A stretch of 64,000 bases of DNA from an uncultured Erysipelotrichaceae bacterium (GCA_946537255.1 CAMNFS010000002.1:27713-91712); one strand, 5' to 3'. Positions 1-10,987 are shown, numbered from the stretch's first letter. Notes: a model not told the origin generated them from the sequence alone. Numbers and translations: made by a program.

Positions 1-1
1 A

Positions 2-499
2 TTCATTGAAAAAGCCGGAGTGGATGAAGAGGATGCACCTCTGCTCTCCTGCATCGTAAAGGATCTTTCCGCCATTCCGGATACCGCCGCGTCCGCTTCC
101 TTTCAGGCGGCGAAGCATATGTTCCAACAGTATGCCGAAGGCGGAAGAGAACGTCGGCTTCTGTATGTCGACTATGAATCGAGATACCGGGCAAAGGCGG
201 GAAGTGACACCTCGGAAGGGGTGAAGCAGAAGGATGCCAGAGACCAGAATGTGGATACGCTGGATTATTTTTTCAGTTTTCTTCTGAAGTTTTTTATGGA
301 TGCCCTGTCATATGACGGCGGCACGACCTCATGGTATCATAGGGCTGTGTCGGCGGAAAAAGTTCAGAATACCCGCCGGCAGCTGACAGAAAAAGTAAAG
401 ATCGCGGGAGAATCCCGTGACCGTGTCAACAGAAACAATGATCTGAGCCTGCTTCTGGCACAGGCATTGTTCAGACTGGAGGAATGCACCAATGATTAA
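2..499 (+). CDS. holB: DNA polymerase III delta' subunit, C-terminal part (truncated by window edge)
   Basis: Open frame runs in from the window edge (FIEKAGVDEEDAPLLSCIV...); position directly upstream of ricT and rsmI matches the conserved Firmicute order holB-ricT-...-rsmI. Confidence 0.7.
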   Translation, partial: FIEKAGVDEEDAPLLSCIVKDLSAIPDTAASASFQAAKHMFQQYAEGGRERRLLYVDYESRYRAKAGSDTSEGVKQKDARDQNVDTLDYFFSFLLKFFMDALSYDGGTTSWYHRAVSAEKVQNTRRQLTEKVKIAGESRDRVNRNNDLSLLLAQALFRLEECTND

Positions 500-1757
500 C
501 AGAGAAACAGACACAAGAGTTCCCCGGGCTGCCGAACAGCCGTCTGTCCATTATGACTATTCCGTATCGGTCCGCTTTCGGAACAGCGGCCGGTCCTATT
601 CATTCGGAACCAGCAGGAATGATCTGAAGCCCGGTGACAAAGTGGTTGTGGAGACAAGTCAGGGCATGGAGCTGGGGGAAGTACAGGGCGGATGTACGAG
701 CACATCGATCTATCCTTCTTCCCGGATGCCGTCAAAGCCGATTCTCAGAAAAGCAGACGCAAATGATCTGCAGGATTACGAAGACAATCTCAGAGCCGGC
801 AAGGAGGCGTTCAGGATCTGTGAACAGGAGATCAGGGATCTGGATCTTTCCATGCATCTGCTGTCGGCGGAATACATGCTGGACCGCTCCAAGATTCTGT
901 TTGTCTATCAGGCGGAACAGCGGGTGGATTTCCGGGAGCTGCTCAAGCGGCTGGGAAGCCGCCTGCACTGCCGGATTGAACTGCGTCAGATCGGTGAGCG
1001 CGACAAGGCAAAGATGATCGGCGGAATCGGCATGTGCGGGATGGAATGCTGCTGCGCAAGATTCAAGACCAAGACCGATGTAATATCCATCAATATGGCC
1101 AAGAATCAGCTGCTGGCACTGAATACGGAAAAACTGTCCGGCATGTGCGGAAAGCTGATGTGCTGTCTGAAGTATGAGGACGCCAATTACAAAGAGATCA
1201 CAGCCGGACTTCCCAAGATGGGCGCGCATGTGGAATATCAGGGCGTGATGTACCGGGTGACCTCCATGAACGTCATGACCAATGAGGCCAGGCTGGAAAA
1301 CAGTGAAAGCTATCAAGTGATTACGATTGACGAGCTTCGGGAGAATACGGTCGTCCGCAAGGGAATTGCGGTAGGCAGAAAGAGCCGCGAGAGAAACCAG
1401 AAGCAGACGCACATCGCTCCGGGTGTACGGGATGTCAAGGAGCCCCGGGCAGCCTTCTCCGCCAGTGACAGTGAAAAGAGCCGCGGGATCTCGGCGGAAT
1501 CCAAGGATACCTCTCATCAGAAAGAAGCGGAGCTCAGGAATCTGCGCAATGAGCGCCGTTCCAAACCTCAGAAGGAAGCTGCCTCCGCTTCATCCGGAAG
1601 CCGCCGCGGCGGAAACAGCAGCAGCGGCGGAAACAGGCAGCGCCGGGAGAACCGCCGTCGGCCGGAGCCGCAGACAAATAACCCCAACGTTACGGTAAGG
1701 AGTTTCAAATCCTCGAAGAAAAAAGCGGAAGAAGCCGCCAGGGGAAGCGAAAAATGA
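492..1757 (+). CDS. ricT: PSP1-domain protein RicT/YaaT with basic low-complexity C-terminal tail
   Basis: VRFRNSGRSYSFG...KPGDKVVVETSQGMELGEV and GGIGMCGMECCCARF / LSGMCGKLMCCLKYE Cys motifs typical of RicT; synteny. Confidence 0.93.
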   Translation: MINRETDTRVPRAAEQPSVHYDYSVSVRFRNSGRSYSFGTSRNDLKPGDKVVVETSQGMELGEVQGGCTSTSIYPSSRMPSKPILRKADANDLQDYEDNLRAGKEAFRICEQEIRDLDLSMHLLSAEYMLDRSKILFVYQAEQRVDFRELLKRLGSRLHCRIELRQIGERDKAKMIGGIGMCGMECCCARFKTKTDVISINMAKNQLLALNTEKLSGMCGKLMCCLKYEDANYKEITAGLPKMGAHVEYQGVMYRVTSMNVMTNEARLENSESYQVITIDELRENTVVRKGIAVGRKSRERNQKQTHIAPGVRDVKEPRAAFSASDSEKSRGISAESKDTSHQKEAELRNLRNERRSKPQKEAASASSGSRRGGNSSSGGNRQRRENRRRPEPQTNNPNVTVRSFKSSKKKAEEAARGSEK

Positions 1758-2608
1758 TCCGGCAGAAAAGCTTTGAAAACGAAAAGCCGACCCTGTATCT
1801 TGTCGCAACACCGATAGGGAATCTTTCGGAAATGACACCGCGGGCAGTTGAAATACTGAAAAGTGTCAATGTGATTGCCTGTGAGGATACCCGGACCAGC
1901 GGGCAGATGCTGAAGCATTTTGATATTCATAACCGTCTGATCTCCTATCAGAATTTCAATGAAGAAAGCTCCACCCATGGCATTATCGGAATGCTTGCGC
2001 AGGGACAGAACATCGCGCTGATTTCAGATGCGGGGTATCCCCTGATCAACGATCCCGGCCAGCGGGTGGTAAGCGAGGCTTCCGCACTCGGATATAATGT
2101 TGTGCCGGTTTCCGGAAGTTCCGCGGTGCTCAACGCCCTCGTTGCCAGCGGCCTGGTGGCGCAGCCGTTTCTGTTTGTCGGCTTTCTGCCGCAGTCGGAT
2201 ACGGAGCGCCGTCGCAGACTGAAGGAATTTGCGAACTATCCGATGACACTGATCTTCTATGAAAGTCCTCACCGCATCACCCGCTGTCTGAAGTCCTGCC
2301 TTGAAATACTCGGTGACCGCCGCTGTGTGCTGGCGCGGGAAATGACCAAGCTCCATGAGGAATTCATCCGCGGAACCGTGAAGGAAATCCTTGAGGTTTC
2401 CGAAGAACTCAAGGGAGAAATGGTCATTGTCATGGATGGAAACAAGGACGACTACCGGAAGGATGTTGACTACAGCGCGCTGATCAACATGGTCCATGAA
2501 AGAGTTGCCTCCGGCATGGCCCGCTCGGAAGCGGTCAGGGAAGTGGCAAGCTCGGCCGGCATTTCCCGGAACCGGCTGTATGATCTTTTTCATAACAGAG
2601 AAAGCTGA
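1754..2608 (+). CDS. rsmI: 16S rRNA (cytidine-2'-O)-methyltransferase
   Basis: LYLVATPIGNLSEMTPRAVEILKSVNVIACEDTRTSGQML...; overlaps ricT stop by 4 nt. Confidence 0.96.
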   Translation: MIRQKSFENEKPTLYLVATPIGNLSEMTPRAVEILKSVNVIACEDTRTSGQMLKHFDIHNRLISYQNFNEESSTHGIIGMLAQGQNIALISDAGYPLINDPGQRVVSEASALGYNVVPVSGSSAVLNALVASGLVAQPFLFVGFLPQSDTERRRRLKEFANYPMTLIFYESPHRITRCLKSCLEILGDRRCVLAREMTKLHEEFIRGTVKEILEVSEELKGEMVIVMDGNKDDYRKDVDYSALINMVHERVASGMARSEAVREVASSAGISRNRLYDLFHNRES

Positions 2609-2622
2609 AGGGAGAAAGGAAT

Positions 2623-3315
2623 ATGGCAACAGCTGTATATATTGCGGCGGCAGTTCTTCCGGCTGTGTTTCTGATGGTTTATATCTACCGTCAGGACAAG
2701 GTGGAAAAAGAACCGGGCGGACTGCTTCTGAAACTGGTCTTCGCCGGAGTGCTGTCGGCTTTTGCGGCAATTGTTCTGGAACAGGCCGCGGATTATGTCA
2801 TGTCCATGTTCAAGTATTCCTCGGAAACGGATTATCTGATCAAATCAGCTGTTTCCGTGGGAATTGCTGAGGAGGCGAGCAAGCTGTTCTTCCTGTATCA
2901 CGGATCCTGGAATGATCACAACTTCAATTACCTGTTTGACGGAGTGGTATATGCCGTATTTGTATCACTGGGCTTTGCGGCGCTTGAGAATGTGTTCTAT
3001 GTGTTCTCCTATGGACTCTCGGTTGCTCTTCCAAGAGCGCTGCTTTCCATACCCGGACATATGTGTTTTGCGGTGTTCATGGGACTGTTCTATGGAACCG
3101 CCAAGAAACATGATATCTACGGAAGGGTGAAGGAAAGAAAGCGGGATCTGTTTCTGGCATTTCTGATTCCTGCCTTCTTTCACAGCTTCTACGATGCCTG
3201 TGCAATGGTGGAATCCGACACATCGATGACGATATTCGCCATATTCATTCTCATCATGTATGGACTGGCGTATGCTCTGATCCGCAGAACATCAAAAAAG
3301 GATAAGGAATTCTGA
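2623..3315 (+). CDS. PrsW-family intramembrane metalloprotease
   Basis: Multi-TM protein with EEASK, FDGVVYAVFVSLGFAALEN and PGHMCFAVFMG motifs of the PrsW family. Confidence 0.88.
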   Translation: MATAVYIAAAVLPAVFLMVYIYRQDKVEKEPGGLLLKLVFAGVLSAFAAIVLEQAADYVMSMFKYSSETDYLIKSAVSVGIAEEASKLFFLYHGSWNDHNFNYLFDGVVYAVFVSLGFAALENVFYVFSYGLSVALPRALLSIPGHMCFAVFMGLFYGTAKKHDIYGRVKERKRDLFLAFLIPAFFHSFYDACAMVESDTSMTIFAIFILIMYGLAYALIRRTSKKDKEF

Positions 3316-3343
3316 GGCACTCTCCGGGTGCCTTTTTGTTAAG
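3314..3343 (+). terminator. intrinsic terminator after prsW
   Basis: GGCACtctccgGGTGCCtttttgtt hairpin plus U-run. Confidence 0.75.
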
Positions 3344-3373
3344 ACAGAAAGAAAACCGCACAGCGCGGTTATG

Positions 3374-3862
3374 TCAGAAGGGAAGATCGTCGCTGGAAGG
3401 ATCGTACAGGATTCCTTCCGGTTCAAGATCCTCCAGTCCCTGTTTCATAGAGAGGACACGGGAGATTTCTGATTCGATTTCCCGGTGCATGGCCTTCAGG
3501 GATTCGAGGTAGAAGTCCTGCAGCTGGGTATTGTTTACGAGCTGATCCCATTGCGGAAAGACTTCCTTCAGCGCGCTTCCAAGTCTTGATCCCTGAGTCA
3601 GTTCAAGCAGACTGGCCCGGGGATTGGTTTCTCCGATCAAAGAGGAGATCATCTGCCCGATCACTTCGCATTCAAGCTGACTGCGGAAGAGTTTCTCATT
3701 TCCGGTATACGGATCAGACGAAAGCGCGTGATGAAGGGCAGACATGACCTCCGGGGAACTGGCTGCTTCCTGCATCATCTGCCGGTATTCATCCACCATG
3801 AATCCTGCGACCGCCTTTTTCGCTTCCTTCCTTCTGCGTTTCTTTCTCATCGCTCCTGCCAT
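3374..3862 (-). CDS. hypothetical protein (MAGAMRKKRRRKEAKKAVAGFMVDEYRQMMQEAA...)
   Basis: 162-aa ORF; start at ATG 3862 (rc) preceded by GGAGG; the longer ORF start at 4036 would run into the leuA promoter/leader. Confidence 0.7.
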   Translation of the reverse strand: MAGAMRKKRRRKEAKKAVAGFMVDEYRQMMQEAASSPEVMSALHHALSSDPYTGNEKLFRSQLECEVIGQMISSLIGETNPRASLLELTQGSRLGSALKEVFPQWDQLVNNTQLQDFYLESLKAMHREIESEISRVLSMKQGLEDLEPEGILYDPSSDDLPF

Positions 3863-3992
3863 AAAAACCTCCGACTTCCTGTAGAATAGCACATTATGAA
3901 TCATTTCTTCTGTTTTCCCATCAGAAAAGCGATGGAAAAGAAAGCGGCCGGGACAGCCCGTACATCCTGCATGCCCATGGCAAGAAAATTTC

Positions 3993-4021
3993 TTGACGAA
4001 TAAACCGGCAGTTGATAGTAT
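3993..4021 (+). promoter_or_regulatory. sigma70-type promoter for the leuA leader
   Basis: TTGACG - 17 nt - TAGTAT immediately upstream of the T-box leader. Confidence 0.75.
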
Positions 4022-4027
4022 TTTGCC

Positions 4028-4293
4028 AATAGGCAAATGCGATGACGGGGAAAAATACGGGAATGCGCGCCGCAGAGAGCTGTCGGAGGGTGAAAGACAG
4101 CACCGCTGAACCGGAATACCTGGCCCCTAAGCAGCGAGGCTGAACAGTGCAGTAAGCCGAGCCGGCTGTCCACCGTTAAAATGGGCACGATTCGCCATTG
4201 GCTGATCGAGTGAGCGGCCGCATATGCGGCAAGGAGAGTGGTACCGCGGTAAGTTATGACTTCCGTCTCTCAGCAGGGAGATGGAAGTTTTTT
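4028..4293 (+). promoter_or_regulatory. T-box leader, leucine type (predicted specifier CUG at 4120-4122), with terminator 4258-4293
   Basis: Canonical T-box GAGAGTGGTACCGCGG at 4234-4249; terminator ACTTCCgTCTC...GAGAtGGAAGTTTTTT; Stem I base GGGG (4047-4050)/CCCC (4124-4127) with loop 3' strand GAAUAC-CUG-G. Confidence 0.92.
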
Positions 4294-4328
4294 CATCTCC
4301 GGAGCATCTGAAAAAGGAGGAACTGAAC

Positions 4329-6005
4329 ATGATGGATTACACAAAGTACGCGCCTGGCTATTATCCCGCCCCGTCAGGATATGACACCTGGGTCAGAAAG
4401 GACCACATTGAAAAAGCGCCTGCGTGGTGCAGCGTCGATCTGCGCGACGGCAATCAGGCACTGATCATTCCGATGAGTCTGAAGGAAAAGCTGGAATTCT
4501 ATGACATGCTTGTGAAAATCGGATTCAAGGAGATCGAGGTCGGATTCCCTGCCGCGAGTGAAACGGAATATGAATTCCTCCGTACGCTGATTGATGAAAA
4601 CCGGATTCCGGAGGATGTGACGGTTCAGGTGCTTACCCAGTGCCGCGATCATATTATCCGCAAAACGTTTGAAGCGGTCCGAGGCGCTCCTTCGGCTGTC
4701 ATTCATTTCTATAACTCCACCAGTGTTGCCCAGCGCGAGCAGGTGTTCAAAAAGAGCAAGGAGGAGATCAAGCAGATCGCCGTTGACGGGGCAAAGCTCG
4801 TCAAGCAGCTCTCAGAGGAATACGAAGGAAACTTCCGGTTTGAGTATTCGCCGGAGAGTTTTACCGGAACCGAGCCGGAATACGCGCTTGAGGTCTGCAA
4901 CGCGGTTCTCGATATCATGAAGCCGACAAAGGAAAAGCCGATGATCATCAATATTCCATCGACTGTTCAGATGTCCATGCCGCATGTATATGCGACCCAG
5001 ATTGAATATATCTCCAGGAATCTGAAATACCGGGATGCCGTGATCCTTTCTCTTCATCCGCATAATGACCGTGGAACCGGCGTAGCGGACGCCGAGCTCG
5101 GCCTGCTTGCCGGGGCAGACCGGATTGAATGCTGTCTGTTCGGAAACGGGGAGCGGACCGGAAATGTGGACGCAGTAACCCTTGCGCTGAATATGTACAG
5201 TCATGGTGTGGATCCGAAACTCGACTTTTCGGAAATGCCGAAGATTGCCGAAGTGTTTGAAAGAGTAACCCGCATGCCGGTTTATCAGAGAAGTCCATAC
5301 GCCGGCGAACTGGTATTCGCAGCCTTCTCCGGAAGTCACCAGGACGCGATTGCCAAGGGCATGAACTACCGGGCTGACCGCAAGGATCACCGCTGGACGG
5401 TACCTTATATTGTTATTGATCCGCATGATATCGGACGTACCTATGACGCGGACATCATCCGCATCAATTCTCAGAGCGGAAAAGGCGGGATCGGCTTCAT
5501 TCTTGAACAGAACTACGGCTACACCCTGCCGCCGAAGATGCGGGAAGAACTCGGCTATGCGGTCAAGGAGGTCTCTGACACCGGTCATAAGGAGCTTAAG
5601 CCGGATGAGGTCTATCAGGTATTTGCGGACCGTTATCTGAATATCAGTGAGCCGATGGCACTTACCAAAGTGCACTTCATGCAGGAGGAAAACGACAGGA
5701 TCGCCGCTTCCGCAAAGCTTCTGCTTCATGGGGACGAGCACCGTGTGCTGGGCGAAGGAAACGGCCGTCTGGATGCCGTTGCCAATGCGGTGCGTGAAGA
5801 TACCGGAACGCACTTTGTGCTTGAAACCTACAGTGAGCACGCCCTCGACAGCGAATCAAGCAGCCGGGCAGCCAGCTATGTCGGCCTGAGATGGGCGGAT
5901 GGATCCATCAGCTGGGGTGTCGGAACGGATACGGATATTATCCGCGCCGGCATCAAGGCGCTTGTCTCAGCGTTCAATAACGGATATGTAAAGGAGAACC
6001 ACTGA
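4329..6005 (+). CDS. leuA: 2-isopropylmalate synthase
   Basis: [52 protein letters not shown]; start after AAGGAGG at 4315; the ORF start at 4281 lies within the terminator. Confidence 0.96.
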   Translation: MMDYTKYAPGYYPAPSGYDTWVRKDHIEKAPAWCSVDLRDGNQALIIPMSLKEKLEFYDMLVKIGFKEIEVGFPAASETEYEFLRTLIDENRIPEDVTVQVLTQCRDHIIRKTFEAVRGAPSAVIHFYNSTSVAQREQVFKKSKEEIKQIAVDGAKLVKQLSEEYEGNFRFEYSPESFTGTEPEYALEVCNAVLDIMKPTKEKPMIINIPSTVQMSMPHVYATQIEYISRNLKYRDAVILSLHPHNDRGTGVADAELGLLAGADRIECCLFGNGERTGNVDAVTLALNMYSHGVDPKLDFSEMPKIAEVFERVTRMPVYQRSPYAGELVFAAFSGSHQDAIAKGMNYRADRKDHRWTVPYIVIDPHDIGRTYDADIIRINSQSGKGGIGFILEQNYGYTLPPKMREELGYAVKEVSDTGHKELKPDEVYQVFADRYLNISEPMALTKVHFMQEENDRIAASAKLLLHGDEHRVLGEGNGRLDAVANAVREDTGTHFVLETYSEHALDSESSSRAASYVGLRWADGSISWGVGTDTDIIRAGIKALVSAFNNGYVKENH

Positions 6006-6006
6006 T

Positions 6007-7272
6007 ATGGCAATGACGATGACCCAGAAGATTCTGGCGGCGCATGCGGGTCTGCCCGAGGTAAAGGCCGGGCAGCTGATCAATGCGAAGCTGGATCTTG
6101 TCCATGGAAATGACATCACCACGCCGGTTGCGATCAATGAATTTGAGAAGGCCGGATTCAGCAGAGTGTTTGACAGAGACAGAGTTTCCATCGTACTCGA
6201 TCACTTTGTCCCGAACAAGGATATCAAAAGCGCTACCCAGTCCAAACAGTGCCGTCTGTTTGCCCAGGCGCAGAATGTCAGTCATTTCTATGATGTCGGA
6301 ACCATGGGCATTGAACATGCATTACTTCCGGAAAAAGGCGTTGTCGGGGCCGGCGATTGTGTGATCGGCGCGGACAGCCATACCTGCACGTATGGTGCGC
6401 TTGGTGCCTTTTCCACAGGTGTCGGATCAACGGATATGGCGGCCGGAATGGCTTCGGGATATGCCTGGTTCAAGGTTCCCTCCGCGATCAGGGTAGTTCT
6501 TACCGGAACGCTTCCGAAACGGGTGACGGGCAAGGACGTGATTCTCAGCCTGATCGGAAGAATCGGGGTGGACGGCGCCTTGTACAGAAGCCTTGAATTC
6601 ACCGGTCCGGGGGCACACGCGCTTTCCATGGATGACAGGTTCTGCATCTGCAACATGGCGATTGAGGCCGGCGCGAAGAACGGCATCTTTCCGGTAGATG
6701 AAAAGACCATTGCCTATATGGAAGGAAGAACCGAACGTCCCTATACGGTATATGAGGCAGATGCGGATGCGGAATATGATGAGACAATTGAAATCAATCT
6801 CAGTGATCTGGTTCCGACTGTTTCCTGGCCTCATCTTCCCGAGAATACCCATCCGGCATCGGAAGGATCGGATATAAGGATCGATCAGATTGTGATCGGC
6901 AGCTGTACCAACGGCCGCATGGAAGATATGGAAGCGGCCTATGAAATACTCAAGGGCAGAAAGATTGCGCCATGGGTCAGAGGCATCATTATTCCGGCGA
7001 CCATGGAGGTCTTCAGGGAATGCATCACCCGCGGGTACATGACTGCCTTCATTGACAGCGGCTGTATTATTTCCACACCGACCTGCGGACCGTGCCTTGG
7101 CGGATACATGGGCATCCTGGCGGAAGGAGAACGGTGTGTTTCCACCACCAACCGCAACTTCGTCGGCCGTATGGGTCATGTAAAGAGCGAAGTCTATCTT
7201 GCGAGTCCGTTTACCGCGGCCGCAAGCGCGCTGAATGGATATATTACCGATCCAAGAACGATCGGAGAATAA
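6007..7272 (+). CDS. leuC: 3-isopropylmalate dehydratase large subunit
   Basis: [54 protein letters not shown] aconitase-family motifs. Confidence 0.97.
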   Translation: MAMTMTQKILAAHAGLPEVKAGQLINAKLDLVHGNDITTPVAINEFEKAGFSRVFDRDRVSIVLDHFVPNKDIKSATQSKQCRLFAQAQNVSHFYDVGTMGIEHALLPEKGVVGAGDCVIGADSHTCTYGALGAFSTGVGSTDMAAGMASGYAWFKVPSAIRVVLTGTLPKRVTGKDVILSLIGRIGVDGALYRSLEFTGPGAHALSMDDRFCICNMAIEAGAKNGIFPVDEKTIAYMEGRTERPYTVYEADADAEYDETIEINLSDLVPTVSWPHLPENTHPASEGSDIRIDQIVIGSCTNGRMEDMEAAYEILKGRKIAPWVRGIIIPATMEVFRECITRGYMTAFIDSGCIISTPTCGPCLGGYMGILAEGERCVSTTNRNFVGRMGHVKSEVYLASPFTAAASALNGYITDPRTIGE

Positions 7273-7285
7273 GGGGGAAGAGAAC

Positions 7286-7771
7286 ATGAAAGCAGAAGGC
7301 ACTGTATTCAAATACGGCGACAATGTCGATACCGATGTCATCATTCCTGCCCGTTATCTCAATACCCAGGATGCGAAGGAACTTGCGATGCACGCGATGG
7401 AGGATATTGATGCGGAGTATGTGAAGAAGGTTCAGCCCGGTGACATCATGGTCGGCGGGTGGAACTTCGGCTGCGGATCCAGCCGGGAACACGCTCCGCT
7501 TGTCATCAAAACCAGCGGCGCATCCGTTGTCATTGCCAAAAGCTTTGCCAGGATTTTCTACCGCAATGCCATCAATATCGGCCTGCCGATCATGGAGTGT
7601 GAAGCAGCGGCTGACGCAATTTCCGCCGGGGACCGGGTCAGTGTGGATTTTGACAGCGGTGAAATCCGGGACGAGACAACCGGCCAGGTATTTCACGCCG
7701 CCCCGTATCCGGAATTTCTGCAGAAGATTATCTCTGCCGGCGGTCTTATGAATTCAATCAGGGAGAAATAG
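7286..7771 (+). CDS. leuD: 3-isopropylmalate dehydratase small subunit
   Basis: [31 protein letters not shown] motifs. Confidence 0.97.
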   Translation: MKAEGTVFKYGDNVDTDVIIPARYLNTQDAKELAMHAMEDIDAEYVKKVQPGDIMVGGWNFGCGSSREHAPLVIKTSGASVVIAKSFARIFYRNAINIGLPIMECEAAADAISAGDRVSVDFDSGEIRDETTGQVFHAAPYPEFLQKIISAGGLMNSIREK

Positions 7772-7773
7772 AC

Positions 7774-8844
7774 ATGGAAAAGAATATTGCGGTGATCCGG
7801 GGCGACGGATCCTCTCCGGAGTTTGTCAGAGAAACCCTCCGGGTTCTGGATCGGATCGCGGAAAAATACGGCCACACATTCCGGTACACGGAAGTGGCAA
7901 TGGGCGGCGATGCGATCGACAAGTACGGAGATCCGCTGCCGGAAGCGGAACTGCAGAAATGCAGAGAGAGTGACTCGGTGCTGCTGGGATCTGTCGGCGG
8001 TCCCAAATGGGACAGCCTTCCGGGTGATAAGCGGCCGGAAAAGGGTCTGCTCAGACTGCGGGCGGGAATGGGACTTTATTCCAACTCCCGGCCGGCAAAG
8101 ATCTGGAAGCAGCTCAGTGATGCCAGTCCCTTGAAGCGCAGCATTGTGGATCAGGGAATTGATTTTATTATTGTAAGAGAACTGACCGGCGGTGTTTATT
8201 TCGGTGAGCATAAGACGGAAACCGTCAATGGTGAGGAAAAGGCCAATGATGACATGGTCTATACCGAGCATGAAATTGAACGGATCGGACGGATCGCCTT
8301 TGAGACCGCGCGCAAACGCAGAAACAAGGTGACCTCGGTCGATAAGGCCAATGTGCTGGATACTTCAAGACTCTGGCGGAAGGTCATGCACCGTCTGAAG
8401 GAAGAATATCCGGATGTTGCCTATGAGGATATGCTGGTGGATAACTGTGCCATGCAGATTGTGAAGAACCCGGCCCAGTTCGATGTCATTGTGACAGAGA
8501 ACATGTTCGGTGATATTCTTTCGGATGAAGCAAGCATGATTACCGGCTCGATCGGCATGATTCCTTCCTCCTCGCTTGGCGAAGGAACGGTCGGCGTCTA
8601 TGAGCCGATTCACGGAAGTGCGCCGGATCTTGCCGGTATGGACAAGGTCAATCCGATGGCCTGCATTCTCAGCGCCGCGATGATGCTTAGATACAGCTTC
8701 GCGATGGCCGAGGAAGCGGATGATATTGAACGCGCGGTCGGAAAAGTCCTGGATCTTGGATTCAGGACCGCGGATAATCAGAGTGAAGGATGCACGGTGC
8801 TTGGCACCGCTGCAATTACGGATGAAATACTGAAACAGATCTGA
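7774..8844 (+). CDS. leuB: 3-isopropylmalate dehydrogenase
   Basis: IAVIRGDGSSPEFV, VRELTGGVYFGEHKT, NMFGDILSDEASMITGSIGMIPSSSLGE. Confidence 0.97.
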   Translation: MEKNIAVIRGDGSSPEFVRETLRVLDRIAEKYGHTFRYTEVAMGGDAIDKYGDPLPEAELQKCRESDSVLLGSVGGPKWDSLPGDKRPEKGLLRLRAGMGLYSNSRPAKIWKQLSDASPLKRSIVDQGIDFIIVRELTGGVYFGEHKTETVNGEEKANDDMVYTEHEIERIGRIAFETARKRRNKVTSVDKANVLDTSRLWRKVMHRLKEEYPDVAYEDMLVDNCAMQIVKNPAQFDVIVTENMFGDILSDEASMITGSIGMIPSSSLGEGTVGVYEPIHGSAPDLAGMDKVNPMACILSAAMMLRYSFAMAEEADDIERAVGKVLDLGFRTADNQSEGCTVLGTAAITDEILKQI

Positions 8845-8862
8845 AACAGCAGGAGGATGCCT

Positions 8863-10497
8863 ATGAATGGTGCGGATGCAGTAGCGAAATGCCTGGAGCT
8901 TGAAGGCGTGAAGACAGTATACGGATATCCCGGCGTGGCGATCTGCCCGGTTTATGACAGTCTGATGGAAACGGGGATTCATACGGTGCTGGTGCGTTCG
9001 GAAGCCAACGCAGCACATGCCGCATCCGGCATGGCCCGGATCAGCGGTGAAGCCGGTGTGTGTATCTGTACAAGCGGACCGGGCGCGACCAATCTCATTA
9101 CCGGAATTGCGACCGCCTACGCGGACAGTATTCCTCTGGTATGCATTACCGGTCAGGTCAAACTGGATCTCATCGGCGGTGATGTGTTCCAGGAAGCGGA
9201 TATTACCGGCGCGGCGGAGAGCTTTGTGAAATACAGCTATCTGGTACGGAAGGCTTCTGATATCCCCCGCATTTTCCGGGAAGCGTTTCATATTGCCACA
9301 ACCGGAAGACGGGGCCCGGTCCTGATTGATATTCCGGTTGATGTGCAGAATACCGAGATCAGGAAGTTTGAATGGCCGGAAGAAGTGAATCTGCGTACCT
9401 ACAAGCCGACCTTCCGGGGCAATCCGATGCAGATCAGAAAAGTGGTCCATGCCCTGGAAACCTGCGAGCGTCCGATTCTCTATACGGGTGGCGGTGTGCA
9501 CCTCTGCAAGGCGGCGCCGTTAGTCAGAGAGTTCGCGGAAAAATACCGGATTCCGGTGGTCTCCACAATGATGGGCATCGGAACCATGCCTTCCAGACAT
9601 GAGTTATACATGGGCATGGCCGGCAACAACGGCAACCTCGCCGCCAACAAGGCGATCCATGATTCCGATGTGGTGATTCTGGTCGGAGCGCGGCTCGCGG
9701 ATCGGGCAGTGAATGATCCGCAGAAGATGCTGGCGCACAAGACGCTGATTCACATTGATGTCGATCCCGCGGAAATCGGCAAGAACGCGGCATGTGATCT
9801 TCCGATTGTCGGTGATGCCCGGGCGATCTTTGAGGATATGCTCAAAGAGGAAATCACTATGAAGGACATTACCCCATGGTCAATGGCTCTGCGGGAAATC
9901 CGCCAGAAGAAAAGCCGGCGGGTTGTGCCGGAGAGATTTACGGATCCGGCGGTATTTGTAAAAACCCTGTCCCTGGCCATGGATGAAAATGCGGTATATG
10001 TTGCGGATGTCGGTCAGAATCAGATCTGGAGCTGTGCCAATGTCGTGATGCGGGAAGGAAGATTTCTGACCAGCGGCGGCATGGGAACGATGGGATACGC
10101 GCTTCCCGCGGCGATCGGCGCCAAGATGGCGGACCGCAGCCGTCAGGTCGTATCCGTCAGCGGTGACGGCGGCTTCCAGATGGCCATGATGGAACTTGCG
10201 ACCATGAATCAGGAAGATCTTGATCTGCGCATTGTTGTCTTCAATAATGCGGCTCTTGGCATGGTGAGAGAGTTTCAGATGTTCTCGCTGAACAGACGGT
10301 ACACGATGGTTGACCTGAACGGCGGCCCGGATTATGAAAAACTGGCGGATGCCTATGGAATCCGTTATATGAGAATCGATGACAATGAGGGGATCGAAAA
10401 GAAGGTTCAGGAATTCCTTTCCGGAACCGGCAGTGTGCTTCTCGAAGTGACGGTGGATCCGGACGGGGTTGTGCGGAAAGCAGGTGGCAGTAAATGA
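8863..10497 (+). CDS. ilvB: acetolactate synthase large subunit, paralog 1 (divergent)
   Basis: ThDP enzyme: SGPGATNLITGIATAYADSIPLVCITGQV, GDGGFQMAMMELATMN...NNAALGMVREFQ; start at ATG 8863 chosen from AGGAGG spacing. Confidence 0.92.
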   Translation: MNGADAVAKCLELEGVKTVYGYPGVAICPVYDSLMETGIHTVLVRSEANAAHAASGMARISGEAGVCICTSGPGATNLITGIATAYADSIPLVCITGQVKLDLIGGDVFQEADITGAAESFVKYSYLVRKASDIPRIFREAFHIATTGRRGPVLIDIPVDVQNTEIRKFEWPEEVNLRTYKPTFRGNPMQIRKVVHALETCERPILYTGGGVHLCKAAPLVREFAEKYRIPVVSTMMGIGTMPSRHELYMGMAGNNGNLAANKAIHDSDVVILVGARLADRAVNDPQKMLAHKTLIHIDVDPAEIGKNAACDLPIVGDARAIFEDMLKEEITMKDITPWSMALREIRQKKSRRVVPERFTDPAVFVKTLSLAMDENAVYVADVGQNQIWSCANVVMREGRFLTSGGMGTMGYALPAAIGAKMADRSRQVVSVSGDGGFQMAMMELATMNQEDLDLRIVVFNNAALGMVREFQMFSLNRRYTMVDLNGGPDYEKLADAYGIRYMRIDDNEGIEKKVQEFLSGTGSVLLEVTVDPDGVVRKAGGSK

Positions 10498-10982
10498 AGC
10501 GGATATTTTCAGTACTGGTGGAAAACCGGTCCGGTGTTCTGAGCAAGGTGTCAGGCCTTTTCGCAAGACGGTCATTCAATATTGATTCGCTCGCAGTCGG
10601 TGAGACCAATGATCCGGATGTCTCCTGCATGACGATCGTATCCAGCGGCAGCAAGCAGACCATGGAGCAGATTGAAAAGCAGCTCAACAAGAAACTGGAT
10701 GTCATCAAGATCAAGAGTTTTGAGAACTGGCAGAGCATCACCAGGGAACTGATCCTGATCAAACTGAGATACAACAAGTCCAACCGTGAGGAAATACTTA
10801 CCATCTGCACGCTGGCCGGTGCCAGAGTGGTCGACGCCGGGAAACGGACCATGATGGTGGAAATGTGCGATACGCCGGAGAAGGTACAGATGCTGCTGGA
10901 TCTTCTGTCCGGCATCAGTATCGCCGAAGTGGCACGCACCGGTACGCTGGCGCTGCAGCGGTGTGTGGATACGGAACACTGA
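10494..10982 (+). CDS. ilvN: acetolactate synthase small (ACT) subunit, paralog 1
   Basis: FSVLVENRSGVLSKVSGLFARRSFNIDSLAVGETNDP; overlaps ilvB stop. Confidence 0.93.
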   Translation: MKRIFSVLVENRSGVLSKVSGLFARRSFNIDSLAVGETNDPDVSCMTIVSSGSKQTMEQIEKQLNKKLDVIKIKSFENWQSITRELILIKLRYNKSNREEILTICTLAGARVVDAGKRTMMVEMCDTPEKVQMLLDLLSGISIAEVARTGTLALQRCVDTEH

Positions 10983-10987
10983 ATACA

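Noticed and set aside
4281-4328. N-terminal extension of leuA
   Set aside because: Starts within the terminator hairpin; RBS AAGGAGG supports ATG 4329.
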